Source: Mytilus galloprovincialis
Lineage: Eukaryota; Mollusca; Bivalvia; Mytilida; Mytilidae
Length of the DNA stretch: 64,000 nucleotides
Assembly: GCF_965363235.1 (NCBI RefSeq)
Contig: NC_134846.1
Span: 61,059,121 to 61,123,120, forward strand
Direction of reading: 5' to 3'
Part shown: one piece after another, positions 53,716 through 64,000 of the stretch
Layout: each line of letters opens with the position of its first letter
Position numbering within the stretch: the stretch's first letter is position 1
Made by a program: the position numbers and the translations under genes
Notes under the pieces: model-generated
Databases searched by the model: none
The model's input: the letters and a program-made list of their open reading frames with translations, nothing else
What the model was told of the DNA's origin: nothing

Positions 53716-56700
53716 TGAAACATGTTTTGCAAGATTTAACGTTGAGTTTTTTTTAACATTTTATTTCAATGTCATATCAGAAATATATGAGTATGCTTAC
53801 TTGTCTAACAAGTAATCCTCACACCATTTTATAATCATTTTTATAAGATGAAAAATATCTTCCAAAAAATCAAAAAAGCTGCATTAATTTGCAAGGTAAT
53901 CAAACACCTGCCTCATATTAATTAAAAGCATGTTATTATAGAGACTTAGAGAGCAGTTATGGTAGACTTGAATCAATTTATGACAATTTCATTAAATTAC
54001 CATGATAAAAATTTCAAATGGAATGTTTTATGAGAACATTGATAAACAATACAAAAAACTTCAACAGCCAAATTGTGAAATAGCAAAGCGTATACAACCA
54101 CATTTTTTTAAATACAAAAGTCAAAGAAAATCTATGAACTTTGATTGGTCAATGTAATGGAATTCTGATCACGACAAAATATTTAGAATGTCCCCAGACC
54201 CATAGATACATTCAGTAACTAGTCCTAGGATATTTTTAAATAATATATATTCATCAAAATCAATGATATTTGAAAAAATGAAAATTGAAATTACTTGAGA
54301 CATATCAATAAAGGCAGTATGCATTTATGGCCATTGATAGGAGAAAAAGACTTTTGAAAACATTTAAAATTTCATCACAGGTAGCTTTTACTAGGACTTC
54401 AAACTCCACTTTTATGTACATGTATAAAATATAATTCAATGTATAAAAAGGCAGTAAAACAGGAATGTTGCAAAAATTTTATAAAATAAATTTAGGTGGA
54501 AAAAAATATAATATTTTGTACAGGTTTTTTTTATTTATGGAATACATTCCCATTTAAACAGGTGAAACTTTACAGCCCGTTTATCGAAAAATGAAACCTT
54601 AGTCCTTGATATTTCATAATTCATAAAAAAAAATATTTGTACAAATTTTGAAGAACCTGTGTTGAAGTTATTTAAAATTAAGAATTATACAAATGAATAT
54701 CATTAATAAAATAACTTAAAAACTACATAGGACAAAAAAGTATTATGATTTTATCATAACACTGTAACATTAATACACACAAAACATAAAAGTTATAAAA
54801 ACTACACTGACAATTTAGTTTTAACAGGTGATGTGAATGTTCTATACAAGGATTTGTTTTCACAATAAATAAAACAACAGATTTTAAACTTGTATCGATG
54901 ACTGGAGACATATTAGATGACTAGAAATAGACAATTAAATAAATAAATAAGTACTCTGGCATTAAAATGGACAGAATACAAAATTTTATTGCATCTTTTC
55001 TCAAACTGAATAATAAATAATGTAATTAGTGAATGATGAATTAATGAACAAATTTATGAGTAGATATGTATAGTGCTTTCATTTGTTTGTCACTTAAATT
55101 GCATAGTGTTAAGATGGATTTAAATAAAATTCATTTCTTTGGGATATCGAAAATTATATTATTTTTTATTCAGTGGCAACTGTCAGTTTTGGATGGTGAG
55201 TGCCTACTAGAAAAAGTTCAAAGCATACAGAGACCAAAAATTTTACCATTGCTTTGAAACAAAAATGGTAATGTTGAAAGAGGGTGGATAGGGTCTGACT
55301 CTTCTGAAACAGTGTCTGCCATTCGGGCAGCTAGATAGGACATAATAACAAACAAACTACATGTATAGGTAAATATTTATGGGACCTTTTGTGTGCATTA
55401 TAATGGTCGATGGGTTAGAAAGTCAAAGCACTATGCATGCATGTATAAGCTTAAAGTCAAAATCTTGATAACAACTAGGATTTTCACTTTATTAGATATT
55501 TACGAATTTGATTTGAAATAAACAGATTTAGGGTCATCAAATGTTTTCATTACGATATATGATTTTTTTATAACAATCGTTATTTTTGTATAAAGAGATT
55601 TTGCAATATATGATTTTTTTCGTTCTTTTAAAATAAGTTTAAATTAGCATTGACAGTTAAATGTGTCTGTTTAAACTTTCTTTATAAAACACTCACGCTT
55701 CTAATAAGAATTCTATGGTTAAACAGTGTGTTAGATTTTATTCTGCTTAAATTCCTGAACTAAAAATGGTCAGCAACAAGCAAAACTAAATTGGGAGAGA
55801 CAAACTTCGAAATTTTTTTTTTTCCAATTTTGATTATTTACTCTTTGAACTAAAAAAAGTATAGATTAAAAAAAATCTTAGCAACTGACCCACCAATTTT
55901 TAAATTTATAAATGGAAACACAATATAACATTTTCTTGCCTAACTATAATAAAACACCCATTTTTTATTATTCAATTACATTTTGTACATAAATCGATCA
56001 TAAATGATAATATTATTAATCAATTATTTTAGGATTTGAGATTTGTTAAAACTTGATCACATGTACAATACCGAACTCAGACTTTGATCTCAGTCAATAT
56101 GCCTCTCTTAGGTTGATATTACTTTGTAGAGATCTCATACAAAGGCTATAATTGTATATAATTGATGTTGAAAATTTTTCATAAATAATCCATGAATTTG
56201 GTCATTATATAATTTTTGCAATTATTGATTTTACAGCTTGACATTAACTACATATGAATATAAACTGCACAATAATTATTCATAAAAGATTTTATCAAAT
56301 ATATATACATGTACCTAATTTCTGAGACATGAGTATATTTTCATTTGATCTTAGCCATTTTCAATTCACAATTTGAACAAATACATAAAAATAATAGGAG
56401 ATTGTTGTAAATATTTTTACAAGTTTTATAACACGCCAGAACTATCTCATCTAGGAATGGAAATGACTTTGGAGCTAATGTGTTCACCAAACTAAAATTT
56501 TGAATAATACAAGAATTTCATAACTTCTTCTTTTTCAGGAAGATCTGATAATTTTCTTATCAGTTGTGTAACAAAAATAAGTTTTCTAATAAAGTCTAAT
56601 ATAGACTAGATACTATTTGTCATGTTCTGACTAATTATTAGGCTCAATTAAAAATGTATTATTAATGTCATTGCCTCATAAAATCATAATTTTAAAAGAT

Positions 56701-57192
56701 CAGATGTAACGACACATTAGATGCATTTAAATCAGATAAATTAATGTAAAAACTTTGGTGCTAAAAAATTCTACCTATTCAGTTCTTTTTTTCAAAATAT
56801 TGTATTAAAACTAGTGCATAATAAATATTCATATACAAAGCTGAACATTTAATCTAAATCATCAACAAAATCAATTTACACAAAAATATCAGATGCTTAC
56901 AAAAATAGAAAACTAAAATGTTTTTTTTAACATTTTTTTGGGGTTATTTTTATAACAATAAAATCTCAACAATAATGCAAGCAGCTTTCTTATGAATGAA
57001 TCTGGAGGAAACCTTCTATTCAAAGAACTTGCATATATAGCTCAAGGCCATGTTGACAAAAATACAATGTCTTGCACTTTAAAAGTTCACCATGCTTCTC
57101 ATGGTAACTATGGTAACGGAGACCTGAGCGGTTTTATCACAGAACACCTTTTTTTCACTTTCAATAACATAAGCACTGGCATTTGTCCATTA
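53716..57192 (-). other. Downstream region / possible long 3' UTR of the Rab11-FIP gene
   Basis: AT-rich, apparently repeat-poor sequence after the FIP stop codon at 57193. It could contain a long 3' UTR, but I cannot fix a polyadenylation site among many AATAAA-like sites. The ORFs at 54723-54911, 55066-55257 and 56992-57216 lack domains; the last overlaps the FIP exon antisense. Confidence 0.45.
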
Positions 57193-57309
57193 TCACCGCA
57201 CAATTTCCAAAATTGAAGGATTTTTTTCTAGGATAGCCAACAATATTTTATCAATATACTGTTTCAGTCTTAATAATTCACGTTCCTGTTCTTGAACTTT
57301 TCCCATCAA
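57193..57309 (-). CDS. RAB11FIP3/4: Rab11-FIP class II, last coding exon (Rab-binding domain)
   Basis: Acceptor CAG at 57312-57310; the stop TGA is at 57195-57193. It encodes 38 residues, beginning LMGKVQEQERELLRLKQYID and ending KILLAILEKNPSILEIVR. L-x-x-Y-[IM]-D-K-I-x-L-A-I-L-x-x-N-P-S-I-L-E-I is the C-terminal Rab11/Arf6-binding helix of class II FIPs (FIP3, FIP4, Drosophila Nuf). The I-L and Y-I-D core contacts are all present. Phase 0. Role from family: links Rab11 on recycling endosomes to motor/exocyst partners and to cytokinesis. Confidence 0.95.
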   Translation of the reverse strand: MMGKVQEQERELLRLKQYIDKILLAILEKNPSILEIVR

Positions 57310-58004
57310 CTGTAAAGGAAAGAAAAGATATAAGTTTTTTAAAACTAACAAATCATTTCTAGTGCCGCTGAGGTTCTGTTATCCCACCCTTTTTATATAA
57401 TTCAAATTTGAAAATGTATACATTTCAATATATTGTGTCGATAAAAATGTAACCCTTTTCCCAAATAAGTTGGGTTTCGTGTTGTATTTGAAAAGTGTCT
57501 CAGATTCCATATATAATGTTTACTTCCAGCAAAACACCCTGCTGTGAAAAAATTCAGGGCTTTTCATGTAATAAGTAATTTAAACTTGAGTGACCTGATT
57601 ATGTATTTTTTGTGTAATGTGTGTATTGGCAAAAAACTACATATATAAATAATCCATAGTACATCAGCAAAATCAAGACAAGTACATATAGTTGTCAGAT
57701 CATTCATTTCAGTTAGATTTCACCATCTGTTCACTTATTTACAAGCTGGAAAATGTGAACTATTCCTGCAGCATGTCCTATCACGCTGAATATTGGAAGT
57801 CAACATTACTTATTCATAAAATAACCAGTCAATTTTAGTTAAAGGGAAGATAACTCCTACATATAACTACACACTTATCCAGAATTCTTTATCAACCTAG
57901 AATTGGAAGCAATATTTTCACATTTGTAGGAATCAATGTCTTTTTTTTGGGGTTCCTAATAGACATTACATAAAGATTTTATAAATAAATGATTTGTATT
58001 TTAC
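57310..58004 (-). other. Rab11-FIP last intron
   Basis: GT-AG intron, AT-rich, nothing else recognised. Confidence 0.8.
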
Positions 58005-58145
58005 CTCAGTTTTAGTTAGATGTTCTAATTCTGATGCTAAAGACTGTTCCTGGCTGCCTTCAGTTAAGTTTCTGCCTTCAGATATACATCGTGAAAGCAA
58101 CTGAGCATTTAAGTCTTCGTTTAACTCAAGTAGACCCCTGTTCTC
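58005..58145 (-). CDS. RAB11FIP3/4: Rab11-FIP class II, penultimate coding exon
   Basis: 141 nt, 47 codons, phase 0 at both ends, between CAG (58148-58146) and GTAAAA. It starts ENRGLLELNEDLNAQLLSRC, continues ISEGRNLTEG, and ends SLASELEHLTKTE. It is coiled coil with N-E-x-L-N-A-Q-L-L and the S-L-A-x-E-L motif that precede the Rab-binding helix in FIP3/FIP4. The join to LMGKVQEQE is in frame. Confidence 0.93.
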
Positions 58146-59960
58146 CTGTAAGGTAATAGAGGTTAATGATTATTTTTAAATACATATTATGAAATTCAGT
58201 TAGCCTCCAAAGCTAAAAAGATGTTTTTAATATCCTATAGAAATTCATATGCTGTACAAGTTGTGTACAGACCAAAATAACTGATAATTGTAATTACATT
58301 TAATTTCCTCTCTTTATATAACATTTATTTATGCATTGAAACAATGCAAATTCTTTTTTCTATTGTTAGTTTAATGCTAGTATGTCCAGTCCCCTTCCTC
58401 AAATTACTTACTTTTTCTTATTTGACTGAGAAAAGGTTAGCAAAAGTAGTCAAAACTTGTTTCCCAAAATAAGCGAAAAAAATGTATTTTTCCTATGTGC
58501 AAATGAGCTATGAAGCATCTAGACTATTAATATGTACTACAAATACATTGAACAACAATGAAGCAAAATATATAAAAAAAAAATTTTTTTTCTATTGTAT
58601 TCCATAATAAATTACAAAGCAAATTTTTACAAGGCAATTCTTTTTAATACATAAAATTCATACAAAGCTTTCATGCACAGCAATAGATTGTACAATCATT
58701 CACATTCCTTTCAAATTGTAAATAAATATTTCAAATTTTGTTTATCAGTAAATAGCATAACATTAACCTGTGTTATAGTAGGTTAATATTTAAAGATTTT
58801 CATAATCAGTTGTCTTAAATTTGAATTTATATTTCCATCCATTTCAAATTTCTTTCAAATTTAATTTTTGTAATTTCTTTCAAAAAATCTATGTAACAAG
58901 TATTACAGAATGTTTCATGCAATCTGACAAGGTTTTATTGGATTACAATATGTCATTTGGATATTCAAGTAAAAAAAACAGCCAAATTTTTTTAATTCAT
59001 AAAAAATAAAAATAGGGAATTGATATAGGTTCTTTCCTGAACTAAAACAGGACCATGTCCATCATAAGAGGAAAAAAGACAAACTAAAATTAGGTGTCAT
59101 GCTAATGTTTTTAAAAGATTGAAATGTGAAGAAGCATACCACAGCAAACCATATGTGTTACAAACCTGTGATAATGAATTCCATTCCACCGTTAATGCCT
59201 GATGAAATGAAGGGTTCATTTTTGTCAATTTACAACTAATTTTAAGTTCATGGTTGTTAATTAAATTGATTTAAAAATAGTTTTCTATTAAAAGAAAAAA
59301 GACAGAAGACTTTCTTTAAATTTTTAATTTTACAGATGTTTGTCTTGTTCAAATAAAATGACATAACATTTCATCTCATTCCACACAAAAAGCTCTATTA
59401 AAATTGTTGATAAAATGAAACCCATCTCCAGCTTGCTTTCTAAGTCAATATCTTATTAGTGTAATAAGCCGAACATAATGAAACAAATCAAATTTCCCTG
59501 AAATTTTTATTTTTTAGACTTTTTCAGAAATTCATCAATTTCTATAGTTTTAAATAACTTTTTTCATGGCAGAAAGATCTACAATGAGTGAGTGTTGAAA
59601 CAAACAAGTGCTGAAAGTATTTGATCTTAAAGATTAAAACACATGGTGAACATCATGATAGACATGGCTAGTAATGTTTAAATGAAATCAAAAACCATCA
59701 ATGGATCATTGACAAGTTTCTTTTTTTTTCTTTCTGGTATTTTTTTTTTCAAATACATTTATCTCCTAAAAAGGTTAAAGAGCTAAACATTTGATTTTAT
59801 ATCTATGTAGAGCTAAACAGCAAAAATGTTGATATAATATTTATGTAGAGCTAAACAGTATGATAAATAATTTGAAATAACTTTCATTGCAGCTTCACAC
59901 TAGGTATCAGTAACTGTCAAAAGCCAAGCAGTATGTCCTATACAACTGTTTATAACCAAC
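58146..59960 (-). other. Rab11-FIP intron
   Basis: AT-rich intron containing the candidate microexon at 59166-59198. Apart from T and A runs nothing else is recognised. Confidence 0.7.
59166..59198 (-). CDS. Possible 33-nt cassette microexon of Rab11-FIP
   Basis: CCCTTCATTTCATCAG acceptor and CAG|GTTTGT donor frame 33 nt encoding ALTVEWNSLSQ. Both ends are phase 0, so it could be included or skipped without changing frame. Skipping gives the continuous coiled coil HRLKE-ENRGL seen in other FIPs, so it would be an alternative exon if real. Splice-like matches this short can arise by chance. Confidence 0.35.
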
Positions 59961-60101
59961 CTCTTTTAATCTGTGTATCTCTGTCTGAAGAGTTTGATAT
60001 CGACCTTGAACTTGTATTTGACTGTCTCGTCTTGGTCTCACTTCTGCTTCTATTTTATACTGACGCAATTCTCCCAATTCTTTCCCTAATTCATCCAAAA
60101 G
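59961..60101 (-). CDS. RAB11FIP3/4: Rab11-FIP class II, coiled-coil exon
   Basis: 141 nt, 47 codons, phase 0-0, between TACAG and GTTGGT. It begins LLDELGKELGELRQYKIEAE, then a basic VRPRR, and ends TLQTEIHRLKE. Heptad-like leucine spacing indicates coiled coil. The antisense frame here is also open by chance. Confidence 0.9.
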
Positions 60102-60605
60102 CTGTAAGAAGAAAAATCTATACATGGAAGTATTCTTTGTGATTTGAACAAAATCACACAAATAATTTAATTCCATAAACCATAAATAAGTATTCAAATA
60201 GTGGTCTTATTTGCAAATTTTGACTTTGTAAAGCTTATTTCTTTCATCATATTTTCTTCTTTACATATCATTGTCTGTTGAGTTTACAAAATGAAGCTTA
60301 CTACAGTAATGCAACAAATTCTGTTTCAGTCCATTTCACTGATAACATCTTCTGAACAAATTTTCACCACACTTTTCCATTTCCATGTTCAGTGAGCCAT
60401 TAAATCTTGGGACAAACTCCAAATTTGACATATACTTAAACAGATCACTCCTTAAAGGACATGTGTATTTAGTTTAAGGTTGTTGTGACTTCTAACTATC
60501 CTTTTAAAAAACTTGAACATAATCAAATAAAAACATTCTTATCTATATATTTAACTTCAGTTTTTTAATTATAACAAATTCTCTTTACAACTAATCATAC
60601 ATTAC

Positions 60606-60722
60606 CTGTCCAGTAGTTTCTCGTTCTCTGTCAAACTTTAATTTTAGATCAGAATTCTCATTCATAACAGAGCTATATTCTACTTGTAGTTCTGTTATTT
60701 TATCTTCTAATTCTAATTTTTC
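60606..60722 (-). CDS. RAB11FIP3/4: Rab11-FIP class II, coiled-coil exon
   Basis: 117 nt, 39 codons, phase 0-0, between CACAG and GTAATG. Begins EKLELEDKITELQVEYSSVM and ends KFDRERETTGQ. Strong coiled coil; continues in frame into LLDELGKELG. An AT-rich intron of about 0.5 kb (60102-60605) follows it downstream. Confidence 0.9.
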
Positions 60723-61388
60723 CTGTGAATATAAAAATAAACCATGAATATTTAGCCTTGGTTTTTGTTTAGGTGATTTTAATTTTGTTTTCCATTTGAC
60801 AAATACTAATAGAAGGATCAACTGCAGATCAGGGTTAAAAAAGATCACCTCAACTGTACCTTAGATGTTGTTATTTTTTCATTTTCAAAAGTTTCAAAAT
60901 ATTTGATAATCAGGGGCATAAAGCTAAACACATTTCTTTAACCCGAATAGTGACATATCATATATACAAAAGTGCTTGTATGCAGACTTTGGAAGGACGA
61001 CGAACATAAATCGACACGAACATGTAAGTTTTCCTTAATCCACAAAAACTGGTTCCGACCAAAATAAATGAATCCACTGTACTCTTTTATTATTCCAAAA
61101 GAGCCCCTGGATGTTAAACAGTCATCCACATTTCCAAAAGGGCTTGTGATGTCATATGTGACCAACAAGTCAACCAAATAAAGTCAAGTCATCTAACTGA
61201 TGGGGATAAAATCAAATTATTTAATGATCTTGCTTTCATTTGAAATGTATTTCTCCATAAATGCAATCAACCGTAACACACCTTGCAAGTCTTATAGTTG
61301 TACTTGAAAGCATTTTACATATATTGTCCTTACTCCTAATTTCCAATTAGAATTAGTATCCTATTTGTCTGTAGTAACAATCACTTAC
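60723..61388 (-). other. Rab11-FIP intron
   Basis: AT-rich GT-AG intron; the ORF at 60938-61177 lies in it and shows no domain. Nothing else recognised. Confidence 0.75.
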
Positions 61389-61470
61389 TATTTTTAATCT
61401 ATCTATTTCACCTCTTAGTCTGGGATTTTCCATTTTCAGCAGCTCATTTTCTTTTTCTAAATTCTGCAGC
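61389..61470 (-). CDS. RAB11FIP3/4: Rab11-FIP class II, coiled-coil exon
   Basis: 82 nt between TACAG and GTAAGT. The first base completes an Arg codon from the previous exon, then 27 codons: LQNLEKENELLKMENPRLRG, EIDRLKI. Coiled coil; leaves in phase 0. Confidence 0.9.
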
Positions 61471-61752
61471 CTGTAATTTAAATAATTTATATTTGTACAT
61501 GATTGATAGTGTGTGAATTAGGTTAAATAAATGGAGAATACCTGATTGCAAATATGTTGAATCCTAAATGTTTTGATTGAGAGGAAACATTTAAATTATC
61601 TTAATAAATCTATTTGTAGATTTCATAGAACATAATTATAAATATTCTTCAACTATTTCCTTCTTAATACATTTCAAAGGGAGACAATACATGATATTTC
61701 CTGTAAGGCAGATAGTGCACCATTACTTTTTTCGGTAAAAATAAGAACCAAC

Positions 61753-61802
61753 CTCTGTGTGAAGTATTCCATTTGTTCTGACTTTTCCCTTTCTTGACGA
61801 GA
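61753..61802 (-). CDS. RAB11FIP3/4: Rab11-FIP class II, short coiled-coil exon
   Basis: 50 nt between GTAG and GTTGGT: SRQEREKSEQMEYFTQ plus AG, completed by G of the next exon to give Arg. Too short to be found as an ORF. Frame agreement with both neighbours (phase 0 in, 2 out) supports it. Confidence 0.85.
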
Positions 61803-62689
61803 CTACAATATAAACAGAATTCCATTAATGATCTACCAGTAAGGTGCAGTACTCAGGTGAGATAATTGATTTTATTGATTGGACAGGTAAATTTTACTAT
61901 ATGATTGATAGTGTGTGAAGTCTAATGCTGATGAGGAATACCTGACTGTCAATGTTTTCCAGGTGAAATAAAGCTGATTATTGTACAAACAACAATAGAT
62001 GGATTTCCATGTCATCATACCAATTGTTTAGATTTATGAAGTGAAACCAGATTTATTTCCTCAAAGGAAATATTTGTGTTAATATATTACATTATCAACT
62101 AATACTCTAGTGTCATTAACCTCCCAATAATCGTTTCACAGTTTTGTGCTTCAAAATGGTAATGGAAGATTAGTAAATCAAGATAATAATTTTTATTGTC
62201 TTATCTTTTAAATATCTAATTCATTGTTTATATCATAATTATATTACAAAGTATTTTCAGTTGGTATCTTTTAATTATACATAATTTGATGCAAAAACAG
62301 ATCAACGGTTGGTAAATACATTTGATCTTAACAAAAAAGAAATAATAAAAAAAAAAACGTTTTGATATTCAATATAAAACAAAAGTACATTTTCTAACTT
62401 AAAAAAACTGATTTCTGTTGTTTTTCACCTTTTTCATTTGAGAGAAAATATCAGGTTATGTTCGCTGACTGGCATTGATTAAAATTTCAAGGGAAAAAGA
62501 AAAATTGTGAATTTCCTTTTAATCCAATTTTCTAATTGTTTTATTTGAGAGAAAAAAATTAAGAGGTAAAGTATGATGTAGTATGCAAGTATGCAACAAA
62601 GCTAATGATTTTTAATCAAAGTTGATGTTTTCTATTTCTTAAGTAATGTGAATCTGAATTTTATTTATCAAGAATTGCATGTTCCTTAC
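61803..62689 (-). other. Rab11-FIP intron
   Basis: AT-rich GT-AG intron, nothing recognised. Confidence 0.7.
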
Positions 62690-62780
62690 CAGTATGTCTT
62701 TGTATTTTTTTTGTTCATCTGAAACTCTTTCATCAGACTTCACCTCCACATCTTTAACCTGTTCCTCTAACATGTGGATT
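62690..62780 (-). CDS. RAB11FIP3/4: Rab11-FIP class II, coiled-coil exon (most upstream in window)
   Basis: 91 nt between TTGCAG and GTAAGG. The first base ends a codon begun in an exon to the right of this window. Then 30 codons: IHMLEEQVKDVEVKSDERVS, DEQKKYKDIL. R-[VI]-H-x-L-E-E-Q-[VL]-[RK]-D-[VL]-E is the typical start of the FIP3/FIP4 coiled coil. The EF-hand/N-terminal half of the protein is not in this window. Confidence 0.9.
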
Positions 62781-64000
62781 CTGCAATAAATACATTGAAA
62801 TAAGAAAAACAGAGTTATAAAGTGGAAGATCTGTATTACAAGCACCTGTTTTTATAATTGAATTTTCAATATTTGAAAAAGAGAAAAACCTTGAAATTCT
62901 CCTAAATTGATAAGCTAGCTGTATCATATTGGAATTGTTGTTATGAGGGTTAATATCAATATGGACCATACTAATGTATTAACATTAAAACAATCACTTA
63001 ATCAAGGTCTATTATGATTGAATTTCTAGTGAGAAGTACCAGTTATATTGAGTAGAATTTTCTGAGTAAGACCTAATTAACAGATGTATGAATACTTCTT
63101 CTCATTATTGATATATAATTGAGTATGTACATATGTTTTTCTATAATGAGATCAGATATCAGGAAATCTTTATCTTTTATGAATTTTTAATGGAGATAAT
63201 TAATTGTTTTTTTTTACAACATTAATATTTCAAAACATTAAAATACTGATATAAGCAAAGAAATGTAAAAGAATAATAACAGCCAGTTAATAAGCATTTA
63301 AAAGATTTAGCTAGAAATATAGTCAAAAATATGTATAAAAAAGAGAAGAAAAGCCTAGCTTCATTCTTAAGATAAAAAAAATGCCATAAATAAAATTTAT
63401 TAAAGCCTTCATGCAATTTACTAAAGAAAGAAAACAGCACAACATACCTCAAAGCATAGAAATACAAACTTAACAAAGAAGCATGCTGTTCCTAACTACA
63501 TGTATACATGTTTCTCTTATTCAAAGGTAAAAATAAGCAAAAATAAAAAGTAATAATATTGTACATATAAGGAATAAAAAAAGTTTTGAAAGGACTTTTT
63601 TAAAATATATTTTTTGTGTAATCTAAACAATTGACTGGGTATAGACAGGAATTACAAATATCCAACACAACAGGACCAAGTAAACAGATTACAGCCGATT
63701 TCATTGAGTATGTAGACAAAGGTAATATCTTTGGTTAGCTTGCTTGTTAGTCGAACTGTAAAGTCAATGTTAGGTTAGATTAACTACAGGAGTAGACCAG
63801 TCCGACAGATATTCAACCTATCTGTCTGTTGGACTAGGCTACTTCAAAAGGAGGGTAGTATACCTGACCTAATAATGACTTCATGGTTCAGCTTACAAGC
63901 AAGCTAACCAAAGATATTACCTTTAGCTACACACTCAATGAAATTGTCTGTAACAAAATAAATAAATAAAATCTGACAGACCACAATATAAATGCAAAAA
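62781..64000 (-). other. Rab11-FIP intron reaching the window edge
   Basis: AT-rich intron. No further exon with FIP-like coiled coil found up to 64000. Contains the fold-back repeat at 63689-63953. Confidence 0.65.
63689..63953. repeat. 265-bp fold-back (inverted repeat) element in Rab11-FIP intron
   Basis: Arms of about 130 bp mirror each other around about 63821: TTACAG...TTTCATTGAGTATGTAGACA, AAAGGTAATATCTTTGGTTA, GCTTGCTTGT on the left, and the inverse ACAAGCAAGCTAACCAAAGA...TATTACCTTTAGCTACACACTC on the right. The tip is CCGACAGATA / TATCTGTCTG. The outer halves match closely; the inner parts are more diverged. Likely a fold-back MITE. Confidence 0.85.

Overview
This is animal nuclear DNA, most likely from a bivalve mollusc and probably a mytilid mussel. 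The reasons are metazoan gene families with GT-AG introns, AT-rich introns, tRNA-derived SINEs, and many dispersed repeats of the kind I know from mussel genomes. The species assignment is inference; no marker gene is present.

Three host genes can be supported. At the left, on the minus strand, lie the first four coding exons of a lethal giant larvae homologue (LLGL family): 7839..7756, 5792..5695, 3091..3010 and 1437..1322. The gene runs off the left edge. In the middle, on the plus strand, one coding exon (47177-48304) encodes a complete 375-residue ankyrin-repeat protein with a C-terminal SOCS box (ASB family, a substrate receptor of Cullin-5 E3 ligases). At the right, on the minus strand, lie the last seven certain coding exons of a class II Rab11-FIP (RAB11FIP3/4, Nuf-like). 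They run from 62780 to the stop codon at 57193, with a possible extra 33-nt microexon; the upstream exons lie beyond the right edge. Lgl (cell polarity), Rab11-FIP (recycling-endosome transport) and ASB (ubiquitination) show no operon-like relation.

The roughly 39 kb between lgl and the ASB gene is almost entirely mobile and tandem-repeat DNA. From left to right it holds: a 2.4-kb LTR retrotransposon with identical LTRs and a 5-bp target duplication, whose single ORF joins Gag-protease directly to the integrase C-terminus (8653-11080); a dead LINE fragment; a TA-flanked MITE; a hairpin-ended tandem-repeat element; a 120-135-bp satellite (15.3-21.9 kb) broken up by retroelement tails and hAT-like MITEs; tRNA-derived SINEs; several copies of a (GTC)n, hairpin-ended, tandem-repeat family resembling bivalve 'pearl'/Helentron-associated elements (28.3-35.1 kb, again at 51-52.8 kb), one carrying a nested 3.1-kb hAT-like element that itself contains a 164-bp hairpin; a Penelope-like reverse-transcriptase relic (36.3-38.2 kb); a 21-bp minisatellite with a 168-bp higher-order unit; and a 2.1-kb Mutator-like element with about 715-bp inverted arms and a 9-bp target duplication (42523-44650), itself hit by a 201-bp nested element.

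Boundaries of TEs with target duplications and of splice-defined exons are exact to the base as read. Boundaries of older repeats are approximate. Family names rest on motifs and architecture only; no database search was possible.
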